A program made the position numbers and the translations under genes. Of a stretch of DNA of 64,000 nt, positions 50,123-58,306 are shown one piece after another. The notes below the pieces were generated by a model. It was not told the DNA's origin. It worked only from the letters and a program-made list of their open reading frames with translations, and did not search any database. The DNA is from Subdoligranulum sp. (lineage in GTDB: Bacteria; Bacillota; Clostridia; Oscillospirales; Ruminococcaceae), in NCBI GenBank assembly GCA_004555405.1, contig SFIE01000007.1, positions 62,001 to 126,000 of the forward strand, given 5' to 3'. How positions within the stretch are numbered: the first letter of the stretch is position 1; every line of letters starts with the position of its first letter.

Positions 50123-51283
50123 ATGGATCAACCGCAGTCCCGCACCGCGCGCCGCCTTTTAGAGGTTGCCGTTGTGTTTTTCTGGGCATCGGAATACTGC
50201 CACGCGCCCTATTTTACGCCCTATCTGCACAGTTTGCAGATGGGCTCCACGCTGGTGGGCATTATCATTTCCTGCTACGGCTTCACCCAGATGCTGGTGC
50301 GCATTCCGCTGGGCATTTTCACCGACACCACGGGTGCATACAAAAAAATCATCACCGTAGGCCTTTTTTGCACCACGGTCAGCAGCCTTGGCCTGTTTTT
50401 GACCACGAATTTTGTGGGCATTCTGCTGTTTCGTATGCTGGCAGGCGTGGCGGCCTCCACATGGATCGCCACCACTGTGGTGTACATGGCCATGTTTTCC
50501 GAGGCGGAAAGTGTGCGCGCCAGTGCCCGCCTGAATGCCCTGAACAATGGCGGCAAGCTGCTGGCCTTTGTGCTGGGCGGTGCAGCTGCAACGCTGTTAA
50601 ACTACCGTATTACGCTGTTTATGAGCTTTGCTGTGGGCCTTGTGGGCTTGGTTGTGATGCCGTTTGTTACCGTGCCCGCCATTCGCCGCACTCCCCTTAG
50701 CCTTTCGCGGCTGGGGGCTGTGTTCACCGACAAGCGCATTCTGATCCCCTCGCTGCTGATGGCGGTGCAGCAGATGATCCTGCATTCCACCGTGTTTTCT
50801 TTCACCAGCAATCTGGCTGAAAGCCGGGGCGCGGCGGCGTGGATGCTCAGCCTGCTTTCGGCCGTTTTCACGGCGGTGCAGATCTTCAGCGCCCGCATCA
50901 TTGGCGGCAAACACTTTCAGGCGATCGATCGCCACGCCGCCATTTTGTTCGGCTTTGCGCTGCAATTTGTATACCTGGCCGTGCTGGCCCTTGCGCCTAA
51001 TGCGTGGATGATCCTGGCCGGGCAGGTGGCATGCGCCTTTGGCGGCGCTATTCTGGCCAGCCTGCTGCTGGCCGAGTGCGTGAGCCATGTTTCGCAGGGC
51101 GAGCGCTCCACCGTGGTGGGTGTGTATCAGGCCATTTACGGCCTGGGCATGACCATTGGCCCCATGCTGTTTGGCCGCTGGATGGACTCCGGCTCGCCTG
51201 CCCGGGCCTGCTTTTTGCTGCTGGGGCTGTGCGCCGTGCTGGTGGCCGCACTTTTTTGCATAGGCCGGGATTGTAAAAAGTGA
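50123..51283 (+). CDS. Major facilitator superfamily transporter
   Basis: A 386-residue, 12-helix secondary transporter. The loop between helices 2 and 3 (VRIPLGIFTDTTGAYKK) matches the MFS motif GxxxDrxGrr in relaxed form, and a related loop occurs in the second half (FGRWMDSG). Family relatives include drug and sugar efflux pumps; no substrate signature was recognised. Start at 50123 chosen for AGGAGGGGG 8 nt upstream. The frame remains open upstream to an ATG at 50042 through the leader hairpin, so a leader-peptide fusion is conceivable. Confidence 0.85.
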   Translation: MDQPQSRTARRLLEVAVVFFWASEYCHAPYFTPYLHSLQMGSTLVGIIISCYGFTQMLVRIPLGIFTDTTGAYKKIITVGLFCTTVSSLGLFLTTNFVGILLFRMLAGVAASTWIATTVVYMAMFSEAESVRASARLNALNNGGKLLAFVLGGAAATLLNYRITLFMSFAVGLVGLVVMPFVTVPAIRRTPLSLSRLGAVFTDKRILIPSLLMAVQQMILHSTVFSFTSNLAESRGAAAWMLSLLSAVFTAVQIFSARIIGGKHFQAIDRHAAILFGFALQFVYLAVLALAPNAWMILAGQVACAFGGAILASLLLAECVSHVSQGERSTVVGVYQAIYGLGMTIGPMLFGRWMDSGSPARACFLLLGLCAVLVAALFCIGRDCKK

Positions 51284-51367
51284 TAAATTCGTTTTTGTAA
51301 TTTTAGTATCTTTGACAACGCTTTCACGACTTATGCAGGATTTGTATCAATTTATGAAAAATCTGCA

Positions 51368-51397
51368 TTGGACGCTCCTTGTGATTTGCACTAAAAT
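51368..51397 (+). promoter_or_regulatory. Promoter of the TIM-barrel/AroE/TRAP cluster
   Basis: TTGGAC (51368-51373) and TAAAAT (51392-51397), spacer 18 nt. Downstream lie the palindrome ATGAGC-GCC-GCTCAT (51451-51465) and a 13-bp tandem repeat (51494-51519), both possible operators. Confidence 0.55.
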
Positions 51398-51450
51398 TTA
51401 GTTAGCAAGTGAATCCGTTTTCCCCACCCGTAAACAAAATACAGTCATTT

Positions 51451-51465
51451 ATGAGCGCCGCTCAT
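51451..51465 (+). promoter_or_regulatory. Operator-like palindrome in the TIM-barrel gene leader
   Basis: ATGAGC-GCC-GCTCAT is a perfect 6-bp inverted repeat about 50 nt after the predicted transcription start. Confidence 0.4.
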
Positions 51466-51493
51466 AGGCGTTTTCGGGAAAGCGATAGATTGA

Positions 51494-51519
51494 TCGTATC
51501 GATGATTCGTATCGATGAT
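51494..51519 (+). repeat. 13-bp tandem repeat TCGTATCGATGAT
   Basis: Two exact adjacent copies (51494-51506, 51507-51519) immediately before the ribosome-binding site, each with the palindrome ATCGAT. Confidence 0.75.
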
Positions 51520-51534
51520 AAGGAGAGAAAGAGT

Positions 51535-52374
51535 ATGTCCCGTAAATTTTCTTTGGCATATCTGACCATTCCCGGCATCTGCCCGCAGGATCAGATCCGC
51601 ATTGCAGCCGAGGCAGGCTATGATTTTGTAAGCCTGCGCACCATTCCCATGTATCTGCCCGGCGAACCCGAGTATCTGATGGATCGTGACCCTCAGCTTT
51701 TCAAGGAGACCAAGGCCGCCTTGGAGCATTACAATATGAAGCTGATGGACATTGAGCTTGCCCGCGTTCGCGAGGATCTGGACATTGCCGATTTTGAAAA
51801 GGCTTTTGAAAAGGGCAAGGAGCTGGGCGCCACCGATGTGCTTTCCAGCATCTGGAGCAAGGATAAGCCCTTCTACATCGAGCGCATGGGCCAGATTTGT
51901 GAGATGGCCAAAAAGTATGACCTGATGGTCAATCTGGAATTCGTAACCTTTGCCGGTGTGACCAACCTGGCCGAGGCCAAGGAAGTGCAGGATGCCCTGC
52001 GTGCAAACGGCATTTCCAACCTGAAGATCATGGTGGACACCCTGCACGCACACCGCAGCTTTGTGAAGCCCGAGGAGATCAGCGCTCTGGCCAAGGCCGA
52101 GCCCGACCGTTTTGGTTTCATTCATCTGTGCGACGGCCCCAAGGCTGTACCCGCCATGGATGACCCCGAAATGCTGGGTGTGGCCCGCGGCGCCCGCCTG
52201 TATCCCGGCGAGGGCGGTGCCGACATTGCCGGTATGCTGAAGGAGCTGAAAACCAACCCCATTTCCATTGAGCTGCCCAACTTTGAGCAGATGAAGGCCC
52301 ACGGCGCTGACGGCCACGCCCGCCGCTGCCTGGAAACCGCCAAACAGTATTTTGCCGAGCACGATCTGCTGTAA
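51535..52374 (+). CDS. Xylose-isomerase-like TIM-barrel protein (sugar phosphate isomerase/epimerase or 3-dehydroshikimate dehydratase-like)
   Basis: A 279-residue AP-endonuclease-2 type barrel. A plausible metal quartet appears at strand ends: E135 (NLEF), D168 (MVDTLH), H197 (FIHLCD) and E246 (SIELPN), the pattern of sugar epimerases and of fungal-type dehydroshikimate dehydratases. The next gene is an AroE-like dehydrogenase and then a TRAP transporter, which favours a role on a shikimate-like acid, though epimerase or isomerase activity is equally possible from sequence. The ATG at 51535 follows AAGGAGAGA. Confidence 0.72.
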   Translation: MSRKFSLAYLTIPGICPQDQIRIAAEAGYDFVSLRTIPMYLPGEPEYLMDRDPQLFKETKAALEHYNMKLMDIELARVREDLDIADFEKAFEKGKELGATDVLSSIWSKDKPFYIERMGQICEMAKKYDLMVNLEFVTFAGVTNLAEAKEVQDALRANGISNLKIMVDTLHAHRSFVKPEEISALAKAEPDRFGFIHLCDGPKAVPAMDDPEMLGVARGARLYPGEGGADIAGMLKELKTNPISIELPNFEQMKAHGADGHARRCLETAKQYFAEHDLL

Positions 52375-52381
52375 GGCTATA

Positions 52382-52486
52382 TAAGGCAACCCCGCACAAT
52401 TCCCGCCTTACGGCTTAAGCACCGCTCCGGCGGCTGCGGCACCTCGCTCACCGTATCGGCACTTAGAATTATGCGGTATTGCCATA
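52382..52486 (-). mobile_element. MITE-like element, copy C (internal deletion, 105 bp)
   Basis: Flanked by TA and ending in the same inverted repeats as the other copies; its reverse complement matches copies A and D at both ends but lacks about 73 bp from the middle, with the deletion joined at a GTGC repeat. It lies between two cotranscribed genes. Confidence 0.82.
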
Positions 52487-52516
52487 AATCTTTGTATCAG
52501 GAAAGGATTGATCGTT

Positions 52517-53383
52517 ATGGCACAGATCGATATCAACACCAAGTTTATTACCCTGCTGGGCAAGCCCCTGGGCCAGTCGTTTGCAGCCCGTATGCAGAAC
52601 CGCGGCTATGAGGCTGCCGGTTTGAACATGAAGTATTTTTACACCGAGGTGGAAAACGATCATCTGGGCGATGTGGTAAATGGCCTGCGCTACATGAACT
52701 TTGCGGGCTTTGCCGTTACCAAGCCCAACAAGGTGGAAGTCCTCAAATATCTTGATGAGCTGGACCCCCTGTGCGCCAAGATGGGCTCCAGCAACACCGT
52801 TGTGAAAAAGGGTGACAAGCTGATCGGCTACAACACCGACGGCATCGGCTTTTACACCGCCATTACCAAGGACGGCATTGACACCAAGGACTGCACCGTG
52901 TTCTGCTTTGGCGCAGGCGGCGTGGGCCGCGCAATGTGCAGCGTTCTGGCCTATTACGGCGTGAAAAAGCTGTACATCACCGACTACTTTGATGCCGCTG
53001 CCCAGAGTCTGGTGGATGACATCAACAAGAACTTTGCTCCCGTGGCCGAGTTTGTAGCCTTTAAGGATTTCAGCAAGCTGGGCGAGTGCAACATGGTGAT
53101 GAACGCTTCCGGCATCGGCATGGCCCCCCATCTGGGCGAGACCCCGCTGCCCGAAGAGTATGTGCGCAAGGATGTGTATTACTTTGACGCCTGCTACAAC
53201 CCGGATAAGACCCAGTTCCTGCTGAACGCCGAAAAGGCAGGCGCTAAGTTCCTGAACGGTTTGAGCATGAGCCTGTATCAGGGCACCGAGCAGATCCGCC
53301 TGTGGACCGGCGAGGACGCCCCCGAGGATGCCATGCGCGATGAGCTGCTGACCATTCTGGAAGAAAAGAAGAACGGCAAATAA
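52517..53383 (+). CDS. AroE-like shikimate/quinate dehydrogenase family protein
   Basis: A 288-residue NAD(P)-dependent dehydrogenase of the shikimate family. The catalytic Lys is K72 in GFAVTKPNK (canonical NVTIPHK) and its partner Asp is D108 in IGYNTDGIG; the nucleotide loop is GAGGVGRA (132-139). The usual N-terminal SxS substrate motif is PLGQSFAARM with only one Ser, suggesting a changed substrate, for example quinate or an aminoacid-like relative. The start at 52517 has AAAGGA 9 nt upstream; the TTG nine bases earlier is less likely. Placed between the TIM-barrel gene and the TRAP genes. Confidence 0.82.
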   Translation: MAQIDINTKFITLLGKPLGQSFAARMQNRGYEAAGLNMKYFYTEVENDHLGDVVNGLRYMNFAGFAVTKPNKVEVLKYLDELDPLCAKMGSSNTVVKKGDKLIGYNTDGIGFYTAITKDGIDTKDCTVFCFGAGGVGRAMCSVLAYYGVKKLYITDYFDAAAQSLVDDINKNFAPVAEFVAFKDFSKLGECNMVMNASGIGMAPHLGETPLPEEYVRKDVYYFDACYNPDKTQFLLNAEKAGAKFLNGLSMSLYQGTEQIRLWTGEDAPEDAMRDELLTILEEKKNGK

Positions 53384-53413
53384 TTTCCGGCAAGCACAAT
53401 TTTCTGATTCCCC

Positions 53414-53433
53414 TGTTCAGACAGTGCTGAACA
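53414..53433 (+). other. Hairpin between the AroE-like gene and dctQ
   Basis: TGTTCAG pairs with CTGAACA (53414-53420 with 53427-53433), without a T-run. A further GC-rich inverted region lies at 53465-53505. Confidence 0.45.
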
Positions 53434-53548
53434 AATGGCCCTTTTGTTTTGCTATGCACCGAAAGCGCGGCGGCTGCGCCCCGCGGGGCACACCCCGCCG
53501 CGCCAAGGTTTTAGAGAGGCATAGATATATGGTAAGGAGGTTTTGGAA

Positions 53549-54112
53549 TTGAAAATCATCAAATGGTTGGACGAGCATTTTGAAGAATACCTGATGGTTC
53601 TTTTTCTTGTTCTGATCACCTGCGTTATGATGCTGCAAGTCGTCATTCGCAAAATCCCGTTTATCCCTTCGTTCACCTGGGCTGAGGAGTTCTGCCGCTT
53701 TATGTGGATCATGAGCGTGTTCATCTCGCTGCCCTACACCATCCGCAAAAGCAATATGCTTCGCGTAAGCGTGCTGATGGATCTGTTGCCTCAGGTGGTA
53801 CACAAGGTCGTGAACATTCTTGTGGATGTGATCAACCTGTTCTGCATGGCCGTGCTTGCCTACAATTCGGTGGGTGTTACCACCAAAATTGCAGCCAGCG
53901 GCGAAACCTCGCCCGCTATGCTGTGGCCCATGTGGATCATTTACGCCTTCATGCTGATCGGCTTTGCTCTGGCTTCTGTGCGCTGCGTACAGCAGATCGT
54001 GCTGCATATCCAGCACTTTGACGAGAAAGAGCTCAGCGCCATTGAGCAAACCATGGCTGATGCCGCCGAAGAGGCTGCTGCAGCCGGTGCAGGCGAAGGA
54101 GGGAAGGCATAA
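53549..54112 (+). CDS. TRAP transporter small permease subunit (DctQ)
   Basis: Four-helix membrane component linking the binding protein to the large permease in Na+-dependent uptake of organic acids. MVLFLVLITCVMMLQVVIRK, WAEEFCRFMWIMSVFISLPY and FMLIGFALASVRCVQQI are typical helices. The 187 residues are of normal length. Translation probably starts at the TTG codon 53549, 8 nt after AAGGAGG; a TTG at 53543 lies too close to it. The gene ends in TAATG with dctM, giving a one-base overlap. Confidence 0.9.
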   Translation: MKIIKWLDEHFEEYLMVLFLVLITCVMMLQVVIRKIPFIPSFTWAEEFCRFMWIMSVFISLPYTIRKSNMLRVSVLMDLLPQVVHKVVNILVDVINLFCMAVLAYNSVGVTTKIAASGETSPAMLWPMWIIYAFMLIGFALASVRCVQQIVLHIQHFDEKELSAIEQTMADAAEEAAAAGAGEGGKA

Positions 54113-55410
54113 TGGCAGCGTTACTTGTATTTATCGTATTTCTGGTATGCATCGCCGGTTCTGTGCCCATCGGCGTTTCCATGATCGTGGGCTCCTTTGC
54201 TCCCATTTTCTCCATGGGCAAGGGCGGCTCCATCGAGCAGCTGTTGAACAACACCTTCTCGGGCGCAAACTCCACCCCCATTCTGGCTGTTCCCCTGTTC
54301 ATTCTGGGCGGCGTGATCATGGCCGAGGGCGGCATTTCCCGCAAGCTGTTTAACTTCTTTGCTTACTTTGTAGGCAAGATCCCCGGCGGCGTGCCCTGTG
54401 CCGTTATCCTCACCTGCCTGTTCTACGGTGCTATTTCCGGCTCCGGCCCCGCCACCACCGCCGCTGTGGGCGCCATGTGCATTCCCTTTATGATCGATCT
54501 GGGTTACAACAAAACCTGGGCAGCCGGTTTGATCTCGGTTGCAGGCGGTCTGGGCGTTATCATTCCCCCCAGCATTCCGTTTGTTCTGTATTCTCTGGCC
54601 ACCGGCGTTTCCACGGGCGCTCTGTTCCTGGGCGGCGTGATCCCCGGCATTATGATCGGCGTGTTCCTGATGGTGTACGCAGTGTTCTACTGTGTGACCA
54701 AGGGCGAAGACCGCACCCTCATCAGGGCAAAAATGGACGAGCTGGGCTCCAACGGCTTTATGCCCCTGTTCCTGGAAAGTCTGCCCGCTCTGCTGTGCCC
54801 CGTGATCATTCTGGGCGGCATTTACACCGGCTTCTTCACCCCCACCGAGGCCGCTGTGGTTTCTGTGTTCTACGCTATTCTGGTTTCTCTGTTCGTTTAC
54901 AAGAGCATTAAAGTAAGCGATCTGATGGGTTTCTTGACTGCTTCGGTAAAAACCTACGGCGGTTTGGCATTCGTGCTGGCCTTTGCAACCGCATTCGGCC
55001 GCGTGCTGAGCCTCACCAAGGCCACCAAGGTGGTGGAAAAGTTCATTCTGGGCAACTTCCACACCGGTTGGAGCGCACTGGCTGTGTGTGCCATCATCTT
55101 CCTGATCCTTGGCATGGTTATGGACACCGGCCCCGCCATCATCATTCTGGCACCCGTTCTGCTGCCTGCCATGGAAGAGCTGGGCGTTGACCCCGTTCAC
55201 TTCGGCGTTGTGCTGGTTTGCTGCCTGTCCATCGGTTTGGCCACGCCTCCCTTTGGCCTGGATATGTTCGTTGCCGGCAATATCTCCGGTGACCAGCCCA
55301 TGTCTGTTGCCCGCAAGAGTGTGCCTTTCATCATCGCATTCCTGATCGCACTTGTGCTGATCGTATTTGTTCCCACCATTTCCACCTTCCTGCCCAATCT
55401 GCTGAAGTAA
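54112..55410 (+). CDS. TRAP transporter large permease subunit (DctM)
   Basis: A 432-residue protein with about twelve hydrophobic segments in the DctM/IT-superfamily fold. Motifs are FILGGVIMAEGGISRKLFNF, GAISGSGPATTAAVGAMCIP and GFFTPTEAAVVSVFYAI, the last two being the repeated Na+/substrate sites. The start codon overlaps the dctQ stop. It transports the acid brought by the DctP protein encoded next. Substrate not fixed by sequence. Confidence 0.95.
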   Translation: MAALLVFIVFLVCIAGSVPIGVSMIVGSFAPIFSMGKGGSIEQLLNNTFSGANSTPILAVPLFILGGVIMAEGGISRKLFNFFAYFVGKIPGGVPCAVILTCLFYGAISGSGPATTAAVGAMCIPFMIDLGYNKTWAAGLISVAGGLGVIIPPSIPFVLYSLATGVSTGALFLGGVIPGIMIGVFLMVYAVFYCVTKGEDRTLIRAKMDELGSNGFMPLFLESLPALLCPVIILGGIYTGFFTPTEAAVVSVFYAILVSLFVYKSIKVSDLMGFLTASVKTYGGLAFVLAFATAFGRVLSLTKATKVVEKFILGNFHTGWSALAVCAIIFLILGMVMDTGPAIIILAPVLLPAMEELGVDPVHFGVVLVCCLSIGLATPPFGLDMFVAGNISGDQPMSVARKSVPFIIAFLIALVLIVFVPTISTFLPNLLK

Positions 55411-55541
55411 CCAAACACTTCCGCAACTTTGCAGGCAAAGACCCCTGGTATTTTATTCTGATTCACAGCGCCGCACGGATGCAAGCGGCCGTGCGGTGCC
55501 TTGGAATAACCGAACGCATTATGATTAGGAGGATTACACAA

Positions 55542-56633
55542 ATGAAGAAGGTAATTTCTATTGCTCTGGCAGCTGCCATGGCAACCTCTCTGGTGGCTTG
55601 CGGCGGCTCTGCTGCTTCCAGCACCGCTCCTGCTGCTTCTGCCGGCGGTGCAGCTTCCACTGCCTCTGGCGATGTAGACTACTCTGCTCTGGATGCCGTT
55701 GAGCTGATCGCCGGCGACTCCACCAGCAAGGGTGCTGCAGGCCAGATCTTCGGCGAACTGGTTGCCAGCAAGGTGGACGAGATCACCGGCGGCCAGCTGA
55801 CCATCGATTACCACCCCAATGCCGATCTGGGCGGCGATGCTGACCTTTTGCGCCAGATGCAGTCTAACGACATTCAGATGGTCGTTTGCCAGACTGCCCC
55901 CACGGTTTCCTTCATTCCCGAAGCAGCCGTGTTCGATCTGCCCATGGTTTTCGCCAAGTATGACGGCGACGCCATCGACGCTGTTCTGAACGGCGAGGAT
56001 TCCGCCTTCCACAAGGATATGGCCGCCGCTTACGAGGCTGCCAACTTCCATCTGCTGGGCTTCCTGCAGAACGCCACCTACCGCCTGACCACTGCCAACC
56101 AGGACCTGAGCACTCTGGCCGACTTCAAGGGCCTGCAGATCCGCACCATGGAAAACGCCAACCACATGGCCTTCTGGACTGCTATCGGCGCAGAGCCCAC
56201 TCCTCTGGCATGGCCCGAGGTTTACTTTGCTCTGCAGAGCGGCACCATCGCTGCTCAGGAGAACGCAGCTGACACCTGCGTGGGCGCTAACTTCCAGGAA
56301 GTTCAGAAGTACCTGGCCTGCACCAACCACATCCTGTACTGCAACCAGATCTGCATGAGCAAGCAGGCTTGGGACGAACTGGACCCCGCTTACCAGGCTG
56401 CTCTGAATCAGGCTGTCAACGAGGCTATCGCTGAGATGCGTCCCCAGCTGGAGAGCATCGATCAGGAGAACAAGCAGAAGCTGGTAGACGGCGGCATGCA
56501 GCTGATTGAGTACTCCAACGACTTCCATGACGAAGTTCTGGCTGTGCAGGGCGTTCAGGACCTGTACACCAAGATCGACGGCGATGTGAACGGCCTGGCC
56601 ACCACCCTGCAGGAGAGCCTGGCAAACGCCTGA
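55542..56633 (+). CDS. TRAP transporter solute-binding lipoprotein (DctP)
   Basis: A signal peptide with lipobox LVACGG makes this a lipid-anchored binding protein. The mature part has the DctP pattern: TSKGAAGQIFGELVASKVDEITGGQLTID, the GDADLLRQMQSNDIQM loop, and FKGLQIRTMENANHMAFW with the carboxylate-binding Arg followed by GAEPTPLAWPEVYFALQSGTI. At 363 residues it is normal length. An AGGAGG lies 9 nt before the ATG. Ligand is probably an organic acid. Confidence 0.93.
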   Translation: MKKVISIALAAAMATSLVACGGSAASSTAPAASAGGAASTASGDVDYSALDAVELIAGDSTSKGAAGQIFGELVASKVDEITGGQLTIDYHPNADLGGDADLLRQMQSNDIQMVVCQTAPTVSFIPEAAVFDLPMVFAKYDGDAIDAVLNGEDSAFHKDMAAAYEAANFHLLGFLQNATYRLTTANQDLSTLADFKGLQIRTMENANHMAFWTAIGAEPTPLAWPEVYFALQSGTIAAQENAADTCVGANFQEVQKYLACTNHILYCNQICMSKQAWDELDPAYQAALNQAVNEAIAEMRPQLESIDQENKQKLVDGGMQLIEYSNDFHDEVLAVQGVQDLYTKIDGDVNGLATTLQESLANA

Positions 56634-56651
56634 TCTGATCTGCTTTTAACT

Positions 56652-56829
56652 TAAGGCATCACCGCACAATTCCCGCCTTACGGCTTAAGCACCGCTCCGG
56701 CGGCTGCGGCACGGCATCTGCGTTGCCAAAATGCTCGCCAATACACAAAGTATTACCTGCGCTTTTGGCTTAGCATCTGCCGCACCTCGCGCGCCGTATC
56801 GGCACTTAGAATTATGCGGTATGGCCTTA
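56652..56829 (-). mobile_element. MITE-like element, copy D (full length, 178 bp)
   Basis: Reverse complement aligns end to end with copy A; both are 178 bp. Ends are TA-flanked inverted repeats AGGCATCACCGCACAATTC and AGGCCATACCGCATAATTC. Located between dctP and the pilus operon. Confidence 0.85.
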
Positions 56830-56856
56830 AAATCGCTTGACATTTGCATAAAAGCC

Positions 56857-56896
56857 AAAAAGGGGCTGCTTCCCACCGGAGGCAGCCCCTTTTTTG
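56857..56896. terminator. Terminator of the pilus operon
   Basis: A long stem (AAAAAGGGGCTGC with its complement, 56857-56894) with T-rich ends on both strands, ending the minus-strand pilus operon. Confidence 0.88.
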
Positions 56897-56903
56897 TATG
56901 CCC

Positions 56904-57545
56904 TCACTTTTCTTTTCTGCGCCGCAGCAGCACCGCCGCCCCGGCCAATGCCCCCGCCGTCAGGCAGGCCCATGCCGCCGCACCGAAGGCGGCATCGCCG
57001 GTTTGCGGGGCCGCAGCCGCCATGCCTGGCAGGGCTGCTTTTGCTTCGGCAGCCCCCTGCCCTTCGGCCTTTTGCCCGCCGCTATGAGCGCCGCCGCCCT
57101 TTTGGCGGTTGGTAAACACCACCTCGGCCTTTACGGGGGTTCCCCCGGCGGCGGCATCCAGCCGCACCGCGCTCACCTGTGCGTGCAGCCCGCTGCCGCT
57201 GTTTTCCACCAGCACTGTGGCCTCATACTGGGAGGCATCATATGCCACAGCGGCATCGCTGCCCGGGTTTTGCTCAATGTGATAGCGATACACCCCCGGC
57301 GCGGCGTATACAATGGGCCCAAACAGCACCCCGCCTGCGCCGCTGCGCCGCAAAACCGTTTCTTTGGGCCGTGGCGCGCCCTCCAGCGCGGTAAGCTCTA
57401 CGGCAAATTCGCCGCGGTCAAAGCCCTCCAGCCGAATGGAGGCCGGGATATAGGCGCTGGTTTCATAGGCTGCAGCGGCCTGCAAGGGCAGCCACACCAT
57501 CACCGCCGCCATGGCCAGCAGCGCCAGCTTGTTTTTTGTTTTCAT
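56904..57545 (-). CDS. Small pilin subunit with Spy0128-like fold, FctB-like
   Basis: A signal peptide (1-26, ending QAAAA) is followed by one Ig-like pilin-isopeptide domain (PASIRLEGFDRGEFAVEL through FTNRQKG, with E91 and N146), a Gly/Ala-rich linker, and a C-terminal wall-sorting signal: APQTGD, a hydrophobic helix and RRRKEK. In the fold the bond-forming Lys is Arg (R38), so the internal isopeptide bond is probably lost. The 213 residues and position last in the operon resemble FctB, the basal pilin. Its start overlaps the sortase stop (ATGA). Confidence 0.8.
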   Translation of the reverse strand: MKTKNKLALLAMAAVMVWLPLQAAAAYETSAYIPASIRLEGFDRGEFAVELTALEGAPRPKETVLRRSGAGGVLFGPIVYAAPGVYRYHIEQNPGSDAAVAYDASQYEATVLVENSGSGLHAQVSAVRLDAAAGGTPVKAEVVFTNRQKGGGAHSGGQKAEGQGAAEAKAALPGMAAAAPQTGDAAFGAAAWACLTAGALAGAAVLLRRRKEK

Positions 57546-58303
57546 AGCATTTCTGCACCTCGCTTTTCTTCGGGCTCAATTTTTGCCAGCAGCACCACAC
57601 GCCCGTTTGTGCGGGCATCGCTGCAGGTGGAAAACGCCGCCACGCCCTGCGTTTCCTGCGGCTCTGTGCCCATCTGCACCCCGCCCAGCGAGCGGATGTG
57701 CCGCAGCAGCCCTGCCCGGTTTTGGCAGCAGCGCCCGGTGCTGTAAAACCAGTCATCCGCTGCATCGGTTTCCACGCAGGCAAAAAAGGTCAGCTTCAGC
57801 GTGCGCTCCGGCAGGCGCAGCACACCGGTTTTGTGGGCTGCAAAAAAATCCCTTTGCAAATATTCGGGCAGGCAGCCGAACATGGCGCGGTTTTCCATGT
57901 GATGGCCATACACAAGGGAATACCCATCCTCCAGCCGGGCGCTGTTCTGGCAGGAAAGAAAGATCGCTCCGCTCATGGCATATTCCCCCAGCACATTGTG
58001 GTTCACATACACAAAATCATCCTCGCCCTGCACCACGGGATAATCGATGGGCGTGTCGGTTACGCTCAGCCAGCCGATCACATCCGGATTCAGCTTTTGC
58101 AGCTCGGCCAGCGTGGGATTCTCCCCTTGCTCCCCGCCGGGCTTATACTGCAGCACCTGCCCGCCCAGATTTGCCTGCCTGCGCACGGCGGCATCGCACC
58201 AAAGGCAGTAGCTGCCCCATAATAGCAGCAGTATGGCCAGCAGGGCGGCGCAGCTTTCCAGCGCCCGGTTCAGCCGCCGTGCCAGCCGCCCCAGCGTGCC
58301 CAC
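57542..58303 (-). CDS. Class B sortase, pilus-polymerising
   Basis: A 253-residue transpeptidase anchored by an N-terminal membrane helix (about 17-35). The catalytic residues are H134 or H135 in YGHHMENRAMFG, C227 in FSTCSDA and R235 in TNGRVVLL, with the class B hallmarks PIDYPVVQGEDD and the extra helix. Class B sortases act in pilin polymerisation in the streptococcal FCT locus, where they join FctA subunits; here the gene lies right after the FctA-like pilin gene. Four-base overlap with the downstream small pilin. Confidence 0.9.
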   Translation of the reverse strand: MGTLGRLARRLNRALESCAALLAILLLLWGSYCLWCDAAVRRQANLGGQVLQYKPGGEQGENPTLAELQKLNPDVIGWLSVTDTPIDYPVVQGEDDFVYVNHNVLGEYAMSGAIFLSCQNSARLEDGYSLVYGHHMENRAMFGCLPEYLQRDFFAAHKTGVLRLPERTLKLTFFACVETDAADDWFYSTGRCCQNRAGLLRHIRSLGGVQMGTEPQETQGVAAFSTCSDARTNGRVVLLAKIEPEEKRGAEML

Positions 58304-58306
58304 TGC

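Noticed and set aside
52382..52486. Rho-independent terminator between the TIM-barrel and AroE-like genes
   Set aside because: The hairpin is the shortened MITE; no T-run follows, and the next gene has no promoter of its own.
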